Source of the DNA: Hymenopus coronatus
Taxonomy: Eukaryota > Arthropoda > Insecta > Mantodea > Hymenopodidae
NCBI GenBank assembly: GCA_030762935.1
Contig: CM060899.1
Span: 66,948,501 to 67,012,500 of the forward strand
Direction of reading: 5' to 3'
Length of the DNA: 64,000 nucleotides
Below, one piece after another: positions 21,434 through 32,435 of the stretch. Numbering within the stretch: the first letter of the stretch is position 1; every line of letters starts with the position of its first letter. A program made the position numbers and the translations under genes. The notes beneath the pieces are model-generated. The model saw nothing but the letters and a program-made list of their open reading frames with translations, was not told the origin of the DNA and ran no database searches.

Positions 21434-21959
21434 TCCTTTGATTGGAACGTTTTACTTTAGTTATTCGCAGAATTGGCACCACGTTCATATTTGCTTCATG
21501 TGAGAGTTTTAAACTACTGCAAAATTATATTTGGAAAGTTACGTTACACTTCTGTTAATGTTACGTTTGAAAACAATTTCTGAAGAAGTAAGAATGCCTA
21601 CACAAATGCCCGCAGAAACTAATTGACACTAAGGGCCGAAATTTTTACCACATATTTGCACCTAAATAGGATTTATTTTAACGAAAAGGTTTTTCTGTGT
21701 ATAGATTAGTTATTTTTTAAAAAATTAAAAATCATTGTTTTTCAATAAAATTTTAAGAACTTTATATAAATAATCATACATGAAGTATTCTATTTTTCAA
21801 TACTCTACAGTAAGGGTATTGCTGAATATACCATGAAAACTTTAGCTCATTATCTTAAATAGCCACTGAGATAATGGGTCGAACTTTAACATTTAGTGCA
21901 TTCCAACTCCCCTTAAAGTTATGCCTTTTCAAGGCGCTTATAGTCCCTCTGATGCTCTA
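21434..21959. other. Unassigned AT-rich stretch
   Basis: No repeat or coding signal recognised. Confidence 0.35.
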
Positions 21960-22460
21960 GGACTTGAGGGGCATGGCAGCAGATGCTTGACTTCTCTAAT
22001 TACAGCGGATACAGAATAGAGGACTCTGATTATCTACTTTGTATGTCTTCGCTTCCCAGTGAGACTGCAACCTGAAGCTTCGGCTCCTTCATACTTGGAG
22101 GATGTAATTAGGCGCCGGGCTCAAAATTTGTCCCATCATGGGAACGTCTTTGTCACATTACTTGGGGACTACTTACCGATGCAGGCAGTACGGACTACCT
22201 GCATAGCGGGCACCTTCGGTACTAATAGCTTCAATCCAGGCAGTAGCAAAAAGCTGAACAACACCAACTGGAATGAACCAAATAAGTCACCAGCGGAGCA
22301 GCGGCATGGATGCTGCTTCCTGAAAAATCAACCTTTAGCGCATCCTCCTTAACACCATCAAACTAAACTGCACCGAACCAAACCTTAACCCCCGTACTAA
22401 CCTGTGTCTAAGCCGTTACACAGCAACTATACCTAGGCTCACCATAAGTTGCCAGATATC
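21960..22460 (+). pseudogene. Non-LTR retrotransposon C-terminus and 3' UTR, second copy
   Basis: Plus-sense frame with ASAPSYLEDVIRRRAQNL, then TLLGDYLPMQAV, matching the RT C-terminus of the copy at 1215-2045 (IIRRRAQNF, SLGEYLP). Downstream UTR blocks ACCAGCGGAGCAG and ACACAGCAACT/CCTAGGCTCA are also shared. It is severely 5'-truncated. The 97-codon frame runs on into UTR and is not a protein. Confidence 0.72.
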
Positions 22461-23525
22461 GCACACACGAGAGATTATACGACCAATCCGCAAGCATAAT
22501 GCTGACATAGTAGTCTTTTTCAGAACATGATAATCCACTGCCAAAGGCGGGACTTTCAAGTTTCCGGCTTTCAACCAACCCTCGTTGATGCCAAGTCTTC
22601 CACTTACTGGACCCTTAACTGAGCCGTAAATCTCGACTTGCAAGCAGAGTCTTCAGAGTTTCCAAGAAACAGAGATTTTACTACGTTGCATCTGGGGTGG
22701 TAACGGGGTTATGGGTTTTGGCTTTTAGGAATGGTGTAGATTTGTGGGTGGCCGATCTCAGGATTTTACTAGCATGGAAACTCCTTTCAGGAGTGATAAG
22801 TCACAAGTGATTTATTCATTTAGCTCCGCCCTTTTCCGCCGTCTAACACACACGGATTCCTCTTAATTTTCTACTGTTAAACTACACTTTACACGACCGC
22901 GACTATTATTACTTATTACTTTTGATGCAGTGATTTATTCCGTACTCTGGTCTGTATTAAAATAACCATTTCCCTCGCAACTAAAGGTAGCCTGTTCGGA
23001 CCTTAAGTATCACATCTTTATCTGCCGATGTTCTACATCAATTGTCTCAAACAGTGTCGCCTGAACAGCGGGAGCATTGTTTTCTTTTTTCCCTTATGTT
23101 CCCTCGTGCACTGTACTCTCACCCCCTTCGGGTCAATGCTCTACCCTAACGGTATACTGTGCTACCAGCTCATGTCAACTCGGCTACTTGTAGGTGTTTG
23201 AAATCTTTCTTCCCTTTCCATTTTCAATGTATATTTATATTTGCGTTCTTGGTTTAGCTATGATTTATCTTTCCCTTGTGAGTAACTCTTAGACCCGTGA
23301 CAAGACATGTACTCTCTCACCTCTCACCTTTAGTACAGGATTGTGTTTTGTTTGCTAATGGTTATTGCTCAGTGGCAGGGGGAAGCGGTCCCGTTTGAAG
23401 GTCATCGTGTTTTGGAGGAAACCATAATCATGTAGAAACGCGTTCAAAATTACATCTAACATCTTAAGAAGCGAAGAAATAATAATATGGTCATCTCATA
23501 GAGTTTTCAAATAATCACAATATCT
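22461..23525. other. Unassigned stretch, about 1 kb
   Basis: More even base composition than its surroundings. A 75-codon minus frame at 22416-22643 overlaps the LINE UTR and has no motif. No exon-like structure was recognised. Confidence 0.35.
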
Positions 23526-23538
23526 TGCTAATATCTGA

Positions 23539-23823
23539 AAATAGAAATGGAAATGGAGTTTTATATATGGATGCTGTTTAACTGAATTGGATCTCAGCGT
23601 CCCATTCTATACTGGGCGTGAAAGAGCGCTTGATTTTGCTCAGAGGTCTCTTTTATCACGCTTAAGGGTTTTTTTACGTAGCGTAAATCTACGGCACGGG
23701 ACTAACGGCTTTACTTTCCTTCCAAAGGAAGCCATGCTAAGGAGTATTATGCCCGAAAAAAATCCTTCCATGACTTTGGGAATATGAAGTTAGCATGGTA
23801 ACCATTACACGACGGAGGGCGAC
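23539..23823 (-). mobile_element. SINE C, copy 1
   Basis: Flanked by the 13-bp duplication TGCTAATATCTGA (23526-23538 and 23824-23836). The minus-sense tRNA-like head is at the right ('catggtaaccattacacgacggagggcga'). The 3' tail ATTTCCATTT is at the left. The B-box region is damaged: the usual 'gccgggtttgaacccgcg' is replaced here. Confidence 0.88.
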
Positions 23824-23836
23824 TGCTAATATCTGA

Positions 23837-24138
23837 GAGAGGATACGATATTGCTGCATGCTGTATTCTGCAGTTGATGTGCTGGTCGATGACAGGGTGG
23901 AGCGAAGGGGTAAATTGAGCCCTGCACTAACAAGATGGCGGTCATCCGCCTGGTAAGTGTATCATTTGTCAAAACAGCCCGGTGTACCCTTTCCGCTGAC
24001 GTTCCACCATTATAAACAAGCATTGTATTGGAGTCGGTGTCACGGATGGGAGAATCCCCCCCCCCCGCTTCCAGACGACTTCCCAGCACTGAATATCTCG
24101 ACCAGTAAACAAACATACCTACGCAAAAATCAATGGGT
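23837..24138. other. Unassigned stretch
   Basis: Contains a run of C at 24057-24066. No repeat family recognised. Confidence 0.3.
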
Positions 24139-24950
24139 TACATTCTCTATGCGCTCTATGTACATAAGGAATAGAGAAAGTATTATATTCCACCCAAAAA
24201 TTCGTACCAAGATTTCACCAAAAATGCATGTTTTGGGTCCCCCTGAATGAAAAAAAAACGCATTTTTGGAAAAAGTCCGTGTATGTGTCTATGGACAGCA
24301 TAGCTCAAAAACGAAAGGACCGTTGAATACCAAACTTGGTATTTAAGTTTAATATCTTCCAGGGATGCGACAGAAGATTTTGAAACAAATCCCCCACCCC
24401 CAAATACCCTTTAGGCTACATGGAACTTTTTTTCGAAAATTTTAATTTCCTAAAAAATGGTACCAAAATTTCGTATATTAAAGATGTTTACCTAACAAAT
24501 AAAATGTATATCTTGAATTTTCTAGGAATAGCCTCTGAGGAGTACATTATTCAGGATGTGTTTACGAAATTTTGAGTAGCTGCTAACCGTAAGATATGGA
24601 CAAAAACTTACTGCACGAAAAATGTAGAGCACGTTAAAACACACAATTTATGTTATATATACACTTTTTTTTCTCGATATTCCTAGTGTTTGGTTTCTGC
24701 TTTGAAAAACTTTGTCCACTGCTGTCCATACAAACAAAGGAACTTCAGTGACATAGCAAAAAGTTTTGACTAAGTTTTTAACCTATGGTACACCCTTATT
24801 TCGCTCCTACTTACAAGGAAGCAATTAATAACACTTTTTCTGCTTATTTTTCTCAATTAGCATGAAGTAAATGGAAGCATAAGCTTTTTAACAATACTTT
24901 GTTGCAGAACTGTAGAGAAAGTCATGTGAATGGATCACATCAGGTTTTTT
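24139..24950 (-). mobile_element. Family A, full-length copy abutting foldback element F
   Basis: Right terminus ATTCTCTATGCG at the left; ends CACATCAGGTTTTTT. The T-run joins directly to 'caacttccgatag', the inner edge of the F terminus, whose own T-run is normally preceded by ACGGCCG. The F terminal ~10 bp are missing. Confidence 0.87.
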
Positions 24951-25446
24951 CAACTTCCGATAGACTATAAATAAAAGATAAATTCATAGAAAACAATTTT
25001 TTTATTACTAAACGTTTTGTACACTTATGGTTAATTTTAAACATAATCACCGAAAAGATTGATATATGTATCGTATCCGTGCATAAACTTTGCAATACCC
25101 GCTTCAAAAAATGTTACCACTAATGATTTCAAATGAGCATTGACGTTGTTTTGAAGATCTTCGTTGGTTTGAAAGTGCTGCCCTCTTAGCCACGTCTTCA
25201 GTCCAGGGAAAAGGTGAAAGTTTCTGGGTGCCAGGCAGGACTGTACGGCGGATGATCGAAAATGTCCCATTGAAATTGTTCAAGGAGCCGATGGGTTGTG
25301 CCAGCAGTGTGTGGACGAGCGTTGTCATAGATCAACACAATTCCTGAAGTCAGCATTCCTCTTCGTTTGTTTTGAATGGCTCTCCGCAAACTCGTAAAGT
25401 ACAAAGATCTTCAAAACAACGTCAATGCTCATTTGAAAGCATTGGC
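24951..25446. mobile_element. Foldback element F, copy 3
   Basis: Left arm 24951-25160, minus-sense core 25161-25395 (frames LRRAIQNKRRGMLTSGIVLI, YDNARPHTAG, then HPPYSPAWHPETF after a shift), and second arm from 25410 ('caaagatcttcaaaacaacg'). The second arm is cut at 25446 by an M1 mariner terminus. Confidence 0.8.
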
Positions 25447-25515
25447 CTTTCTGGAGATTTGTTGAGAAATAAAGCAAAAAGAGAAAAAAATTACTGATCA
25501 GCCGACCCTAGTATA
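25447..25515 (+). mobile_element. Mariner M1, 3' terminal stub
   Basis: 'tttctggagatttgttgagaaataaagc' to CAGCCGACCCTAGTA matches the 3' end of the copy at 50785-51898. Confidence 0.82.
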
Positions 25516-25739
25516 CAAAATATATAGATATATATAAACACAACACAACAATGAGATTAGTAGATATGACATAGAATATATGAAAGTATTTATGCCACAT
25601 CGCGTCATTCCTTCTCGCAAGACATGATTTAGCTTGCATAAGAAAGCTATTATTGGCTATTGTGCGTAGACTGTTATGGTAGTTCACTACCGCCGAAAGG
25701 TCAACTGTGCAGCGGTATAAAAAGAATGAAAATAAAAAT

Positions 25740-26500
25740 TCTGATGTGTTCTATTCACATGACTTTCTGAACATCTCCGCAACAAATTATAGTTAAAAAT
25801 CCCATGTTTCAATTTACTTCGTGCTGCTCGAGAAAAAATTAGCAGAAATAATCTTATTACTTTTTTCTTTGTAAGTAGAAGCGAAATAAGGGAGTACCAT
25901 AGCTTAAAGTGAAAGCCAAAAGCTGGTTGCTATGTGACTGAAGTTCCTTTGTTTGTATGGACAGGAGCTGACAAATTCCTGTATGAGAAAAGTATAAGTT
26001 TTTAAAGGTGAAACCAAAAACAAAGGAATATCTAAAAAATTATTAGCTAGACGAAAAAATACATATAACATAAATTTTCTGTTTTAACGTGCTCTATATT
26101 TTTGGGGGTTGGTCATATCGGACGATGAAAGAAATTGGTGAAGTGGTGCTCAAATGATCTCGGGGTCCATGGAGCTTAAAGTTACTCGACATTCTTGTTC
26201 TCAGGACAAGGGAAAACCCCGAAAAAACATTCTACATTTTTTGTGTGGCAAGTTTTTGTCCATCTCCTACGGTTTAGCAGTTATTCAAAATTCCGTAAAA
26301 TTCAAGAAATACTTTTTACTTGTTAAGTAAATAGCCTTAATATTTTGGTCAAAGTCGTTTTTGAGAATATCAATATTCTGGAAAAAGTTCTATGTAAAGG
26401 ATTACTTTGGGGTGGGTTTTTTTTTTTCGCAAGATACTAAACTTAAATAACAATTTTGGTATTTTACCGACTTTTCGTTTTTGAGTTATCGTGTTCACAA
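25740..26500 (+). mobile_element. Family A copy with a ~120-bp internal insert
   Basis: Preceded by AAAATAAAAA, then TCTGATGTGTTC. Foreign text lies at 26108-26228 ('ggttggtcatatcggacgatg' to 'ggaaaaccccgaaaaaaca'), beside the T-run that is also the nested-insertion site in two other copies. The right ~90 bp are missing. A 40-bp flank, 25700-25739, resembles 27825-27860. Confidence 0.87.
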
Positions 26501-26519
26501 TCACAAAAAATAAAAATAA

Positions 26520-26789
26520 AAATCTGTATAAAAACCTCGGCAGCTAATTACTAATATGCCACTTTCCTATACGTTATTTAGCAAATTAATTTCAATCTAC
26601 ACTGTTTACAGATTATTAAAAAACATAAAACACACAAAAATACATAAACACATAAAACATATAACTTGAGCTACTAACACTACTGAAAACAATTTAAACT
26701 ACAGCACAACACATAAAAATATAAGTAAAACAAAATAAAATAATATATAAAATAAAAAAAAAAAAAATTTAAATCTAATCAAATAAAAA
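26520..26789 (-). repeat. Unknown repeat U, left part of a split copy
   Basis: Matches the reverse complement of 32140-32400, including 'ctgtttacagattattaaaa' and 'cataaacacataaaacatat'. It is broken at an A5 site by a family A copy and resumes at 27632. Confidence 0.82.
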
Positions 26790-27626
26790 TTTGATGTGTT
26801 CCATTTACATGTACTTTCTCTGCATCTCTGCAACGAATCATTGTTAAAAAGCTTATTGTTCTATTTACCTAATGATAATTGAAAAAAATAGCAGAAATAG
26901 TCTTATTACTTGCTTCCTCGTAAGTAGAAGCGAAATAAGGGAGTGCCATAGGTTAAAGTGAAAGCCAAAAGCTGGTTGCTATGTGACTGATGTTCCTTTG
27001 TTTGTATGGACAGGAGTTGACAAAGTCCTGCGTGAGAAAAGTATACTTTTTTAAAGCTGAAACCAAAAATAAGGAATATATCAAAAACGGCCAACTCCAT
27101 GAAAAACATGCATATAACATAAATTGTGTGTTTTAAAGTGCTCTGCATTTTTTGTGTGGTAAGAATTTTTCCATCTCCTACGGTTTAGCAGTTATACAAA
27201 ATTCCGTAAAATTCGTGCAGAAGAAAGTAGGCTACCGAGTCTATTCCCAGAAAATTCAAAATATACATTTGATTTGTCATAGTTAAAACCATTTTTTAGA
27301 AAATCAAAATTTTCGAAAAAGTTCCATTAAAGGGTAGCTTGGGGTGGGGGCATTTTTCTCAAAATCTTCGTGTCGCATCCCTGGAAGATACTAAACTTAA
27401 ATACCCAGTTTGGTATTTTAGCGACTTTTAGCGTTTGATTTATCATGTTCACAGACACACGGACACACACACCCGGACTTTTTCTGAAACTACTTTTTTT
27501 TTTCTTTTTTTTTTGGATACAGGGGATCCTGAAACATATATTTCCAGTGAAATCTCGACATGGAATTTTTTGGTGGAGTCCAATACCTTCTATATACACT
27601 AGGTACATAGTACGTGTAGAGAAAGT
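26790..27626 (+). mobile_element. Family A, full-length copy with a known empty site
   Basis: Inserted in repeat U. The left junction is ATAAAAA then TTTGATGTGTTCC; the right junction is GTAGAGAAAGT, then AAAAATAACTT. The uninterrupted copy at 32 kb reads AAATAAAAATAGCTT (reverse complement), so a single A5 in the empty site became A5 on both sides. Confidence 0.93.
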
Positions 27627-27631
27627 AAAAA

Positions 27632-27745
27632 TAACTTAAAATAGTATAATACATTAACCACACAACAATCATATAAACAACTCTACCCAAAGCTCTAAAA
27701 TAAAAAACAAACCATAACTTACAATTAAACCACAAACACAGGGAC
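27632..27745 (-). repeat. Unknown repeat U, right part of the split copy
   Basis: 'aatacattaaccacacaaca' and 'catataaacaactctaccca' match the reverse complement of 32035-32120. Confidence 0.8.
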
Positions 27746-28482
27746 ACACACTCGCCCGCGCGCGCGCGTACTTGTTTCTGATAATTCTTTTTTTAAACAC
27801 AGAGGACCCTGAAACTACGGCCATAAGGTCAACTGTGCTGCGATAGAAAAAGAATGAAAATAAAAAAAAGATTGAAAAGGAGCATGATTTAGGCGCTGTT
27901 TTCTTGGCAAGAGAACACAGCAGGCCACGGTTAGAATACCAACTAAGAAGAGATACACCGACAGATGAAGTTTGTTGTTTTTTCTTCCTGTTATAAAGAA
28001 AAGAATGGCTTTGAGTAAGGGCATAAAATACGATTTCTCCCACAGCCGTTATATATATACTGCGGAGCGACTAACCGCGCAAAATTGGATTGGAGTTTCT
28101 ATCACTTCCTTTTTTCTTGGCTCACGATACCTGAGCCACTTTCAGTTACTTCATTCACTCAATGACCAGGAGCGCACTTCTAACAAATTATTCTAACGTT
28201 ACACCATAATATCCGCAGTAATTTATTTGGCTCCGCAGCTACTGTATTTATTAGTCTTTATCATGCAGAAAGTTTCTCTCCACTACTTTTTATGTGTTTT
28301 GTTATGTGAACGAAGCGACTCCTGCGTCACGCAACGGTTAAGTCATACTCCCTAGTTAATGCGTGTGAACTACAAACGTGCGTGCAAAGAAAATGTATAG
28401 CTTAATCATTTAAAAGTGCTCTTTTGGGATGCGCACGCCGGTACAGTTTCCTATAACGCTGCCAGTAATAATATTACAATGT
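27746..28482. other. Mostly unassigned stretch
   Basis: Has a (CG)n tract near 27757-27768 and an A-rich segment at 27840-27870 that resembles 25700-25739. The text at about 28010-28045 resembles 29910-29945 ('ttgagtaagggcataaaata'). A 124-codon minus frame (27669-28043) runs across these unrelated pieces and is not a gene. Confidence 0.4.
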
Positions 28483-28495
28483 CATTCGAATAACA

Positions 28496-28844
28496 GTGGT
28501 CGTCTCCTTAGCGCGGTGGTAGCGCAGCTGCCTACCAAACGGGAGACCTGGGTTCGATCCCCAGTACCGGCGTGGGGATTTTTCCCCCGCTGGGAGACCT
28601 GGACCGGGGTGCACTCAGCCTCGTGAGGTCCCTGGGGGGCCAATTGAGGTGCTACTTGATGGAGAAGTAGCGGCTCCAGGTCGTGAGGACCGCATTAACC
28701 GGCCGGGAGGGGCTCGAGGCGCTGACCACGTCTCACGCTCCAATACTGCACCCCATCCATGACGTCTGTAGTGGACCGAGATGGGGAACGCAGCGGCCGG
28801 GCGGTAGGCCAAGGTTCCCCGTGAGCTGTCGTGCCATGGAGTTA
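28496..28844 (+). mobile_element. SINE A, copy 2 (best preserved)
   Basis: Perfect 13-bp target duplication CATTCGAATAACA at 28483-28495 and 28845-28857. tRNA-like head with box A TAGCGCGGTGGTAGCGC and box B GGGTTCGATCCCC (28549-28561). A GC-rich body of ~270 bp ends at 'gtgccatggagtta'. Internal Pol III promoter boxes look intact. The perfect duplication suggests a comparatively recent insertion. Confidence 0.93.
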
Positions 28845-28910
28845 CATTCGAATAACAAGGGACTAAGAAACTTCTAGAATAATCCAAGAACTTAAATTGA
28901 CATATATATT

Positions 28911-29645
28911 AATGAACTACACCGAAATATTTTCACAGAATATATAGATTACTTAAATAAGTAATTTTAGATAGGAGACTTATAGCCTGTTTATTGAAAT
29001 GTCGAAGCAACGGCTATAAGTTTCTGAAGTGCCAGTACGCCACTGGTTAATTTATCAACCATTCGAGAGCATAACACGAAAAACGAAGGGACATATTACA
29101 GCGTACCTCTCTAGCGTAGTGGTTATGATACTGGCTTTCAAGTGAAAGATAGTTTCCGAGTTCGGGTCTCGTTCAGGTATCGCGGCAATGAATAAAATAA
29201 TAATAAAATACATCTATTCTATGACAGGAATCGAACGCATGACCTTTGGGATAGGAGCTTCCCGCGTTACGCATTAAGCTACCAAAGCAGTTGTAAAAAC
29301 ACCTCCAGAGTAGGCTACCTCAAGAACGTTGTTAATGAATGCTCAGTGACGCACTGTCAAGTTATTAGTTCGAGACTTTACAGATTTTTGCGACATTAAA
29401 TCTTGAGGACGCTAGTAATGAGCTGCTAAAAATCGGTATCTCTATACTCGGGCAGCAGTTCTAAAGACATTCTAAGCCATTTTACCAAACTGCTTTGCTT
29501 TAACATCGACTTATCAGCACCTGATACCCACACGTTTAACGCTTTATAGCTGCGTTATGTTTATCCGGGGACCATGCATCGCCGATTTCGAATTACTTAT
29601 ATCACTCACGTGCACAATCTCGAAAATTATATCGGTGTAGTTCAT
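28911..29645. mobile_element. TIR element T, longer copy with two opposed tRNA-like segments
   Basis: Terminal inverted repeats ATGAACTACACCGA and TCGGTGTAGTTCAT. A plus-sense tRNA-like segment lies at about 29102-29180 (TAGCGTAGTGGTTATGATAC, later GAGTTCGGGTCTCG). A minus-sense one lies at about 29223-29295: in its own sense GGTAGCTTAATGCGTAACGC, anticodon stem GGGA/TCCC, GCGTTCGATTCCTG. The body past 29300 matches copy 1 closely. No coding frame. The flanks are TA-rich, so the target duplication is unreadable. Confidence 0.82.
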
Positions 29646-29664
29646 GTATATATAAATGTATTTT

Positions 29665-29905
29665 TCTAATTTCTATTACACTAACCTTTACCAATAAAAT
29701 TAGGCTAGTTATAGCTGTTTTACAATCTAAAAATGTTAATATTTTGCCATAAAACTGTAATGTTTTAATACAAAAAAGCAAAATCTATGCAACTGTAGTC
29801 AAATGTGATCCCTTCAATATGTAAGCGTGTCATCACACCGGCTATTTTACCTGGGCCCTCCCCATCCTTGATCACAGGCGCATGGCCAGCCCATTACGTA
29901 TGACA
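29665..29905 (-). repeat. Repeat D (tRNA-like SINE and flank), uninterrupted copy
   Basis: 'attacactaacctttaccaa' to 'taatgttttaatac', then 'taagcgtgtcatcacaccgg' and 'gggccctccccatcc'. The same two halves occur at 49650-49752 and 50464-50600, separated there by family A. Confidence 0.68.
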
Positions 29906-30024
29906 AATGGATTTGAGTAAGGGTAAAAAATATGATTTTTTCCTACAGTTTCCTAGTGCGGTGGCAGTAATATTAATACAGGCTATAAGAAAGTGTTAGA
30001 ATTATCCAAGAAGTTTCTTTTGAT

Positions 30025-30222
30025 AGGTTTAACGCCCGCTTTTGCTACAAGTGCGCAGGCGATGACACTGATGGTAAGGAATGAAGATGGAGTAGAGGTG
30101 GAATGCGATGGCGGGGGAAACCAGAGAAACCCCCTCCTGCGCCGCTTTGTCCACCACAAATCTCACAGGTGATCGCTTGGAATCGAACCCGGGCCGTCTG
30201 AGTGAAAGTCGAGTGGTCTAAG
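30025..30222 (-). mobile_element. SINE B, copy 3
   Basis: Minus-sense: 'tttgtccaccacaaatctcac' and box B TCGAACCCGGGCC (plus view, about 30181-30193), then the reversed box A side 'gagtggtcta'. It splits a short sequence that is uninterrupted at 28873-28900 ('gaataatccaagaacttaaattg'). Confidence 0.8.
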
Positions 30223-30265
30223 AAGAACTTGAATTAAATATATACATCTTTATAGATTAGCTTTT

Positions 30266-30360
30266 TAATTTCTCTAGCACGTATGCACATTGTATAGTGG
30301 ATAGGGAAGGTATATTATTCCATCCAAAATTCAATACCGAGATTCCACCGGAAGTAAAGC
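30266..30360 (-). mobile_element. Family A, right-terminal fragment
   Basis: AATTTCTCTAGCACGTATGC to 'ttcaataccgagattccaccgg', then lost. Confidence 0.85.
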
Positions 30361-30414
30361 CGGTGATTGTGTGTAGATAATGTTTATTTTCATGTAAAAA
30401 AAAACCCACACCTT

Positions 30415-30690
30415 GAAAGAAGAAGGTTGATGGAACAAGATACGCAAAGGGAGACATGTATATATTACAATACGCGGGAGTGGGGGGATGTTCCAACAAT
30501 AGAGTATCCCATTGTTATCGTTCAGTGATCCAACAACACAACTATGGTCAGGGTTCAGCTCTATCATCTGTCAACAACAAAGGCATTTTGATTAATGTAT
30601 GTTGATTACATGAGGATATTGTTAGTCCTTTACTGGCCGGTTGCGCCATCTTCGCCACCCTTTTTATAAAAATCGGACGTGTTACATTCT
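30415..30690 (+). repeat. Unknown repeat G, copy 1
   Basis: Matches 31510-31808: 'gttgatggaacaag', 'gatgttccaacaatagagta', 'cattgttatcgttcagtga', 'ctatcatctgtcaacaacaa' and 'gcgccatcttcgccac'. No coding or TIR signal was found. Confidence 0.82.
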
Positions 30691-31206
30691 CTGCCCATTC
30701 TTACAAGATCTTATTCTTCATTCTGCTTCACGTATAACGATATAAACATCAGCAGAAAAACTTTTACTACATATTTCCTTTAATCACGAGAATAAGGAAA
30801 AACACTAGGCCAACCCTAGAGAGCTGGATTTCAACATTTCTGCCGTGACGAAGGATCACTATCATAGATGAGGTGCATTGCATACTGCAGCCATGTTCCA
30901 GCTTTATGGTGCAACAAACTGATACAGATTGCTCAAAAGGTTGTGCCAGATGTCCCAGCTGCCCCTTATTTGACGTGTGCAGACATTGCATTGTGTATTA
31001 GATTCACAGAACTAAACGGGACTATTTCTAGTTAAACTGACCCGAGGGAAACTGGCCTGAGCGACCTTCGTTTATCCTTCTTACTTATCAGCGGAGACGC
31101 GCTCACTGAGGGGGTTAAAGGTAGGACAATCAATTATGATTCTCACTGGCGGGTTTTTCCTTGAAATAGCTCCGTTGTATTATGCAACTCTTCTAACGCT
31201 GGGCCA
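30691..31206. other. Unassigned stretch
   Basis: A 74-codon minus frame (30767-30991) has no recognisable motif. Nothing else seen. Confidence 0.3.
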
Positions 31207-31268
31207 TCTGGTATTTCCAGTGTAATCTCAGCTTCAAATTTGTTGATGAAATGCAATACCTTCTCCAC
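31207..31268 (+). mobile_element. Family A, right-end scrap
   Basis: 'ggtatttccagtgtaatctc' to 'gcaataccttctccacc', cut before the hairpin by SINE B. Confidence 0.7.
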
Positions 31269-31470
31269 CTAACAGGCAAAACACCATAGCGGCCCGGGTT
31301 CGATCTCAGGCGACTGCATCTGGGATTTATGGTGGACAAAGCGGCGTAGTGGCGGATTTTCTCCGGTTTTCCAGTCACATACCACCGGTGCTCCATCTTC
31401 ATTCCGTGTATCATCAAGGACATCGGCTGCGGTGTCATATATAGTAAAAAGGGTATTAAACACTATCAAA
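31269..31470 (+). mobile_element. SINE B, copy 4
   Basis: Starts within the tRNA head, with box B CCGGGTTCGATCTC at 31293-31306. The body has 'ttatggtggacaaagcggcg', 'ccaccggtgctccatcttc' and 'tattaaacactatc'. Confidence 0.8.
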
Positions 31471-31509
31471 AAGGAAAATAAATTAGATTTGCTTTTGGTG
31501 TGATTAGTT

Positions 31510-31808
31510 TAAAATGTGTAAAGTTGATGGAACAAGGTGCGCAAAAGGGAGACCTGTTTATATTACCGTACGGGGGGGGAGATGTTCCAACAATAGAGTA
31601 GCCCATTGTTATCGTTCAGTGACCCAACAACACAACTAGGGCCCAGGGTTCACCTCTATCATCTGTCAACAACAAAGGAATTTTGATTAAGTTTTCCTTC
31701 CTAATGAATTTTAACTACGTAGAGATTTAGTTAGTGCTCCGCTGGCCAGGGGCGCCATCTTCGCCACTCTGATTATAAAAATCAAACACATTACATTCAC
31801 TGCCTTTC
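31510..31808 (+). repeat. Unknown repeat G, copy 2
   Basis: Same block order as copy 1, with an added segment 'ttccttcctaatgaattttaactacgtagag' before the 3' block. A run of G lies near 31572. Confidence 0.82.
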
Positions 31809-32034
31809 TCTAATTAATATTAATTAAATTAAATTGATTAAGAAAAATAATTTTAATAAAATATAAATAAACAAATAAAATAAATAAGTAAATAATAAAT
31901 AAAATTAAACTAAATAAATGAATTAAGATAAAATATGAACAAAAAAAATTAAAAGATAAATTAAATTGAAAAAGAAATAAGAAGTGTGGAAAAGATTTTA
32001 TAATTTAAGTATATAATATTAAGTATATATATTG
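31809..32034. repeat. AT-rich low-complexity tract
   Basis: Almost only A and T, in AAATAAATAA and AATTAAATTAA patterns. No information beyond composition. Confidence 0.85.
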
Positions 32035-32400
32035 CTAATAGGATATGGGCTAATTGTAGTTTAGGGTATTGGGTAGAGTTGTTTATATGTTTCTTATGGT
32101 GTGGTTAATGTATTATATTATTTTTAAGCTATTTTTATTTAATTAGCTTTAGATTTGTTTTTGAATTTTGTTTTATATTTTATTTTATTTTATTAATATT
32201 TTATGAGTTGTGGTGTAGTTTAAATTGTTTTTAGTAGTGTTAGTAGTTGAAGTTATATGTTTTATGTGTTTATGTATTTTTGTGTTTTTGGGTGTTTTAT
32301 GTTTTTTAATAATCTGTAAACAATGTTGATTTATATTAATTCTTAAATAAATTATAGGAATCTGGCATATTAGCACCGGTTTTAGTAATTAGGTACCGGA
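32035..32400 (+). repeat. Unknown repeat U, uninterrupted copy
   Basis: The uninterrupted form of 26520-26789 plus 27632-27745 on the opposite strand. It gives the pre-insertion sequence for the family A copy at 26790. Confidence 0.82.
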
Positions 32401-32435
32401 TCTCTTACACAGATTATTATTATTATTTATTTTTG

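Noticed and set aside
27669..28043. 124-codon minus frame
   Set aside because: It spans a repeat U end, a (CG)n tract and an A-rich repeat, so it cannot be one coding unit.
28496..28570. tRNA genes at SINE heads and at 15388-15456, 29102-29180 and 29223-29295
   Set aside because: Cloverleaves are imperfect and each is fused to a repeat body or TIR element. They are tRNA-derived promoters, not functional genes.
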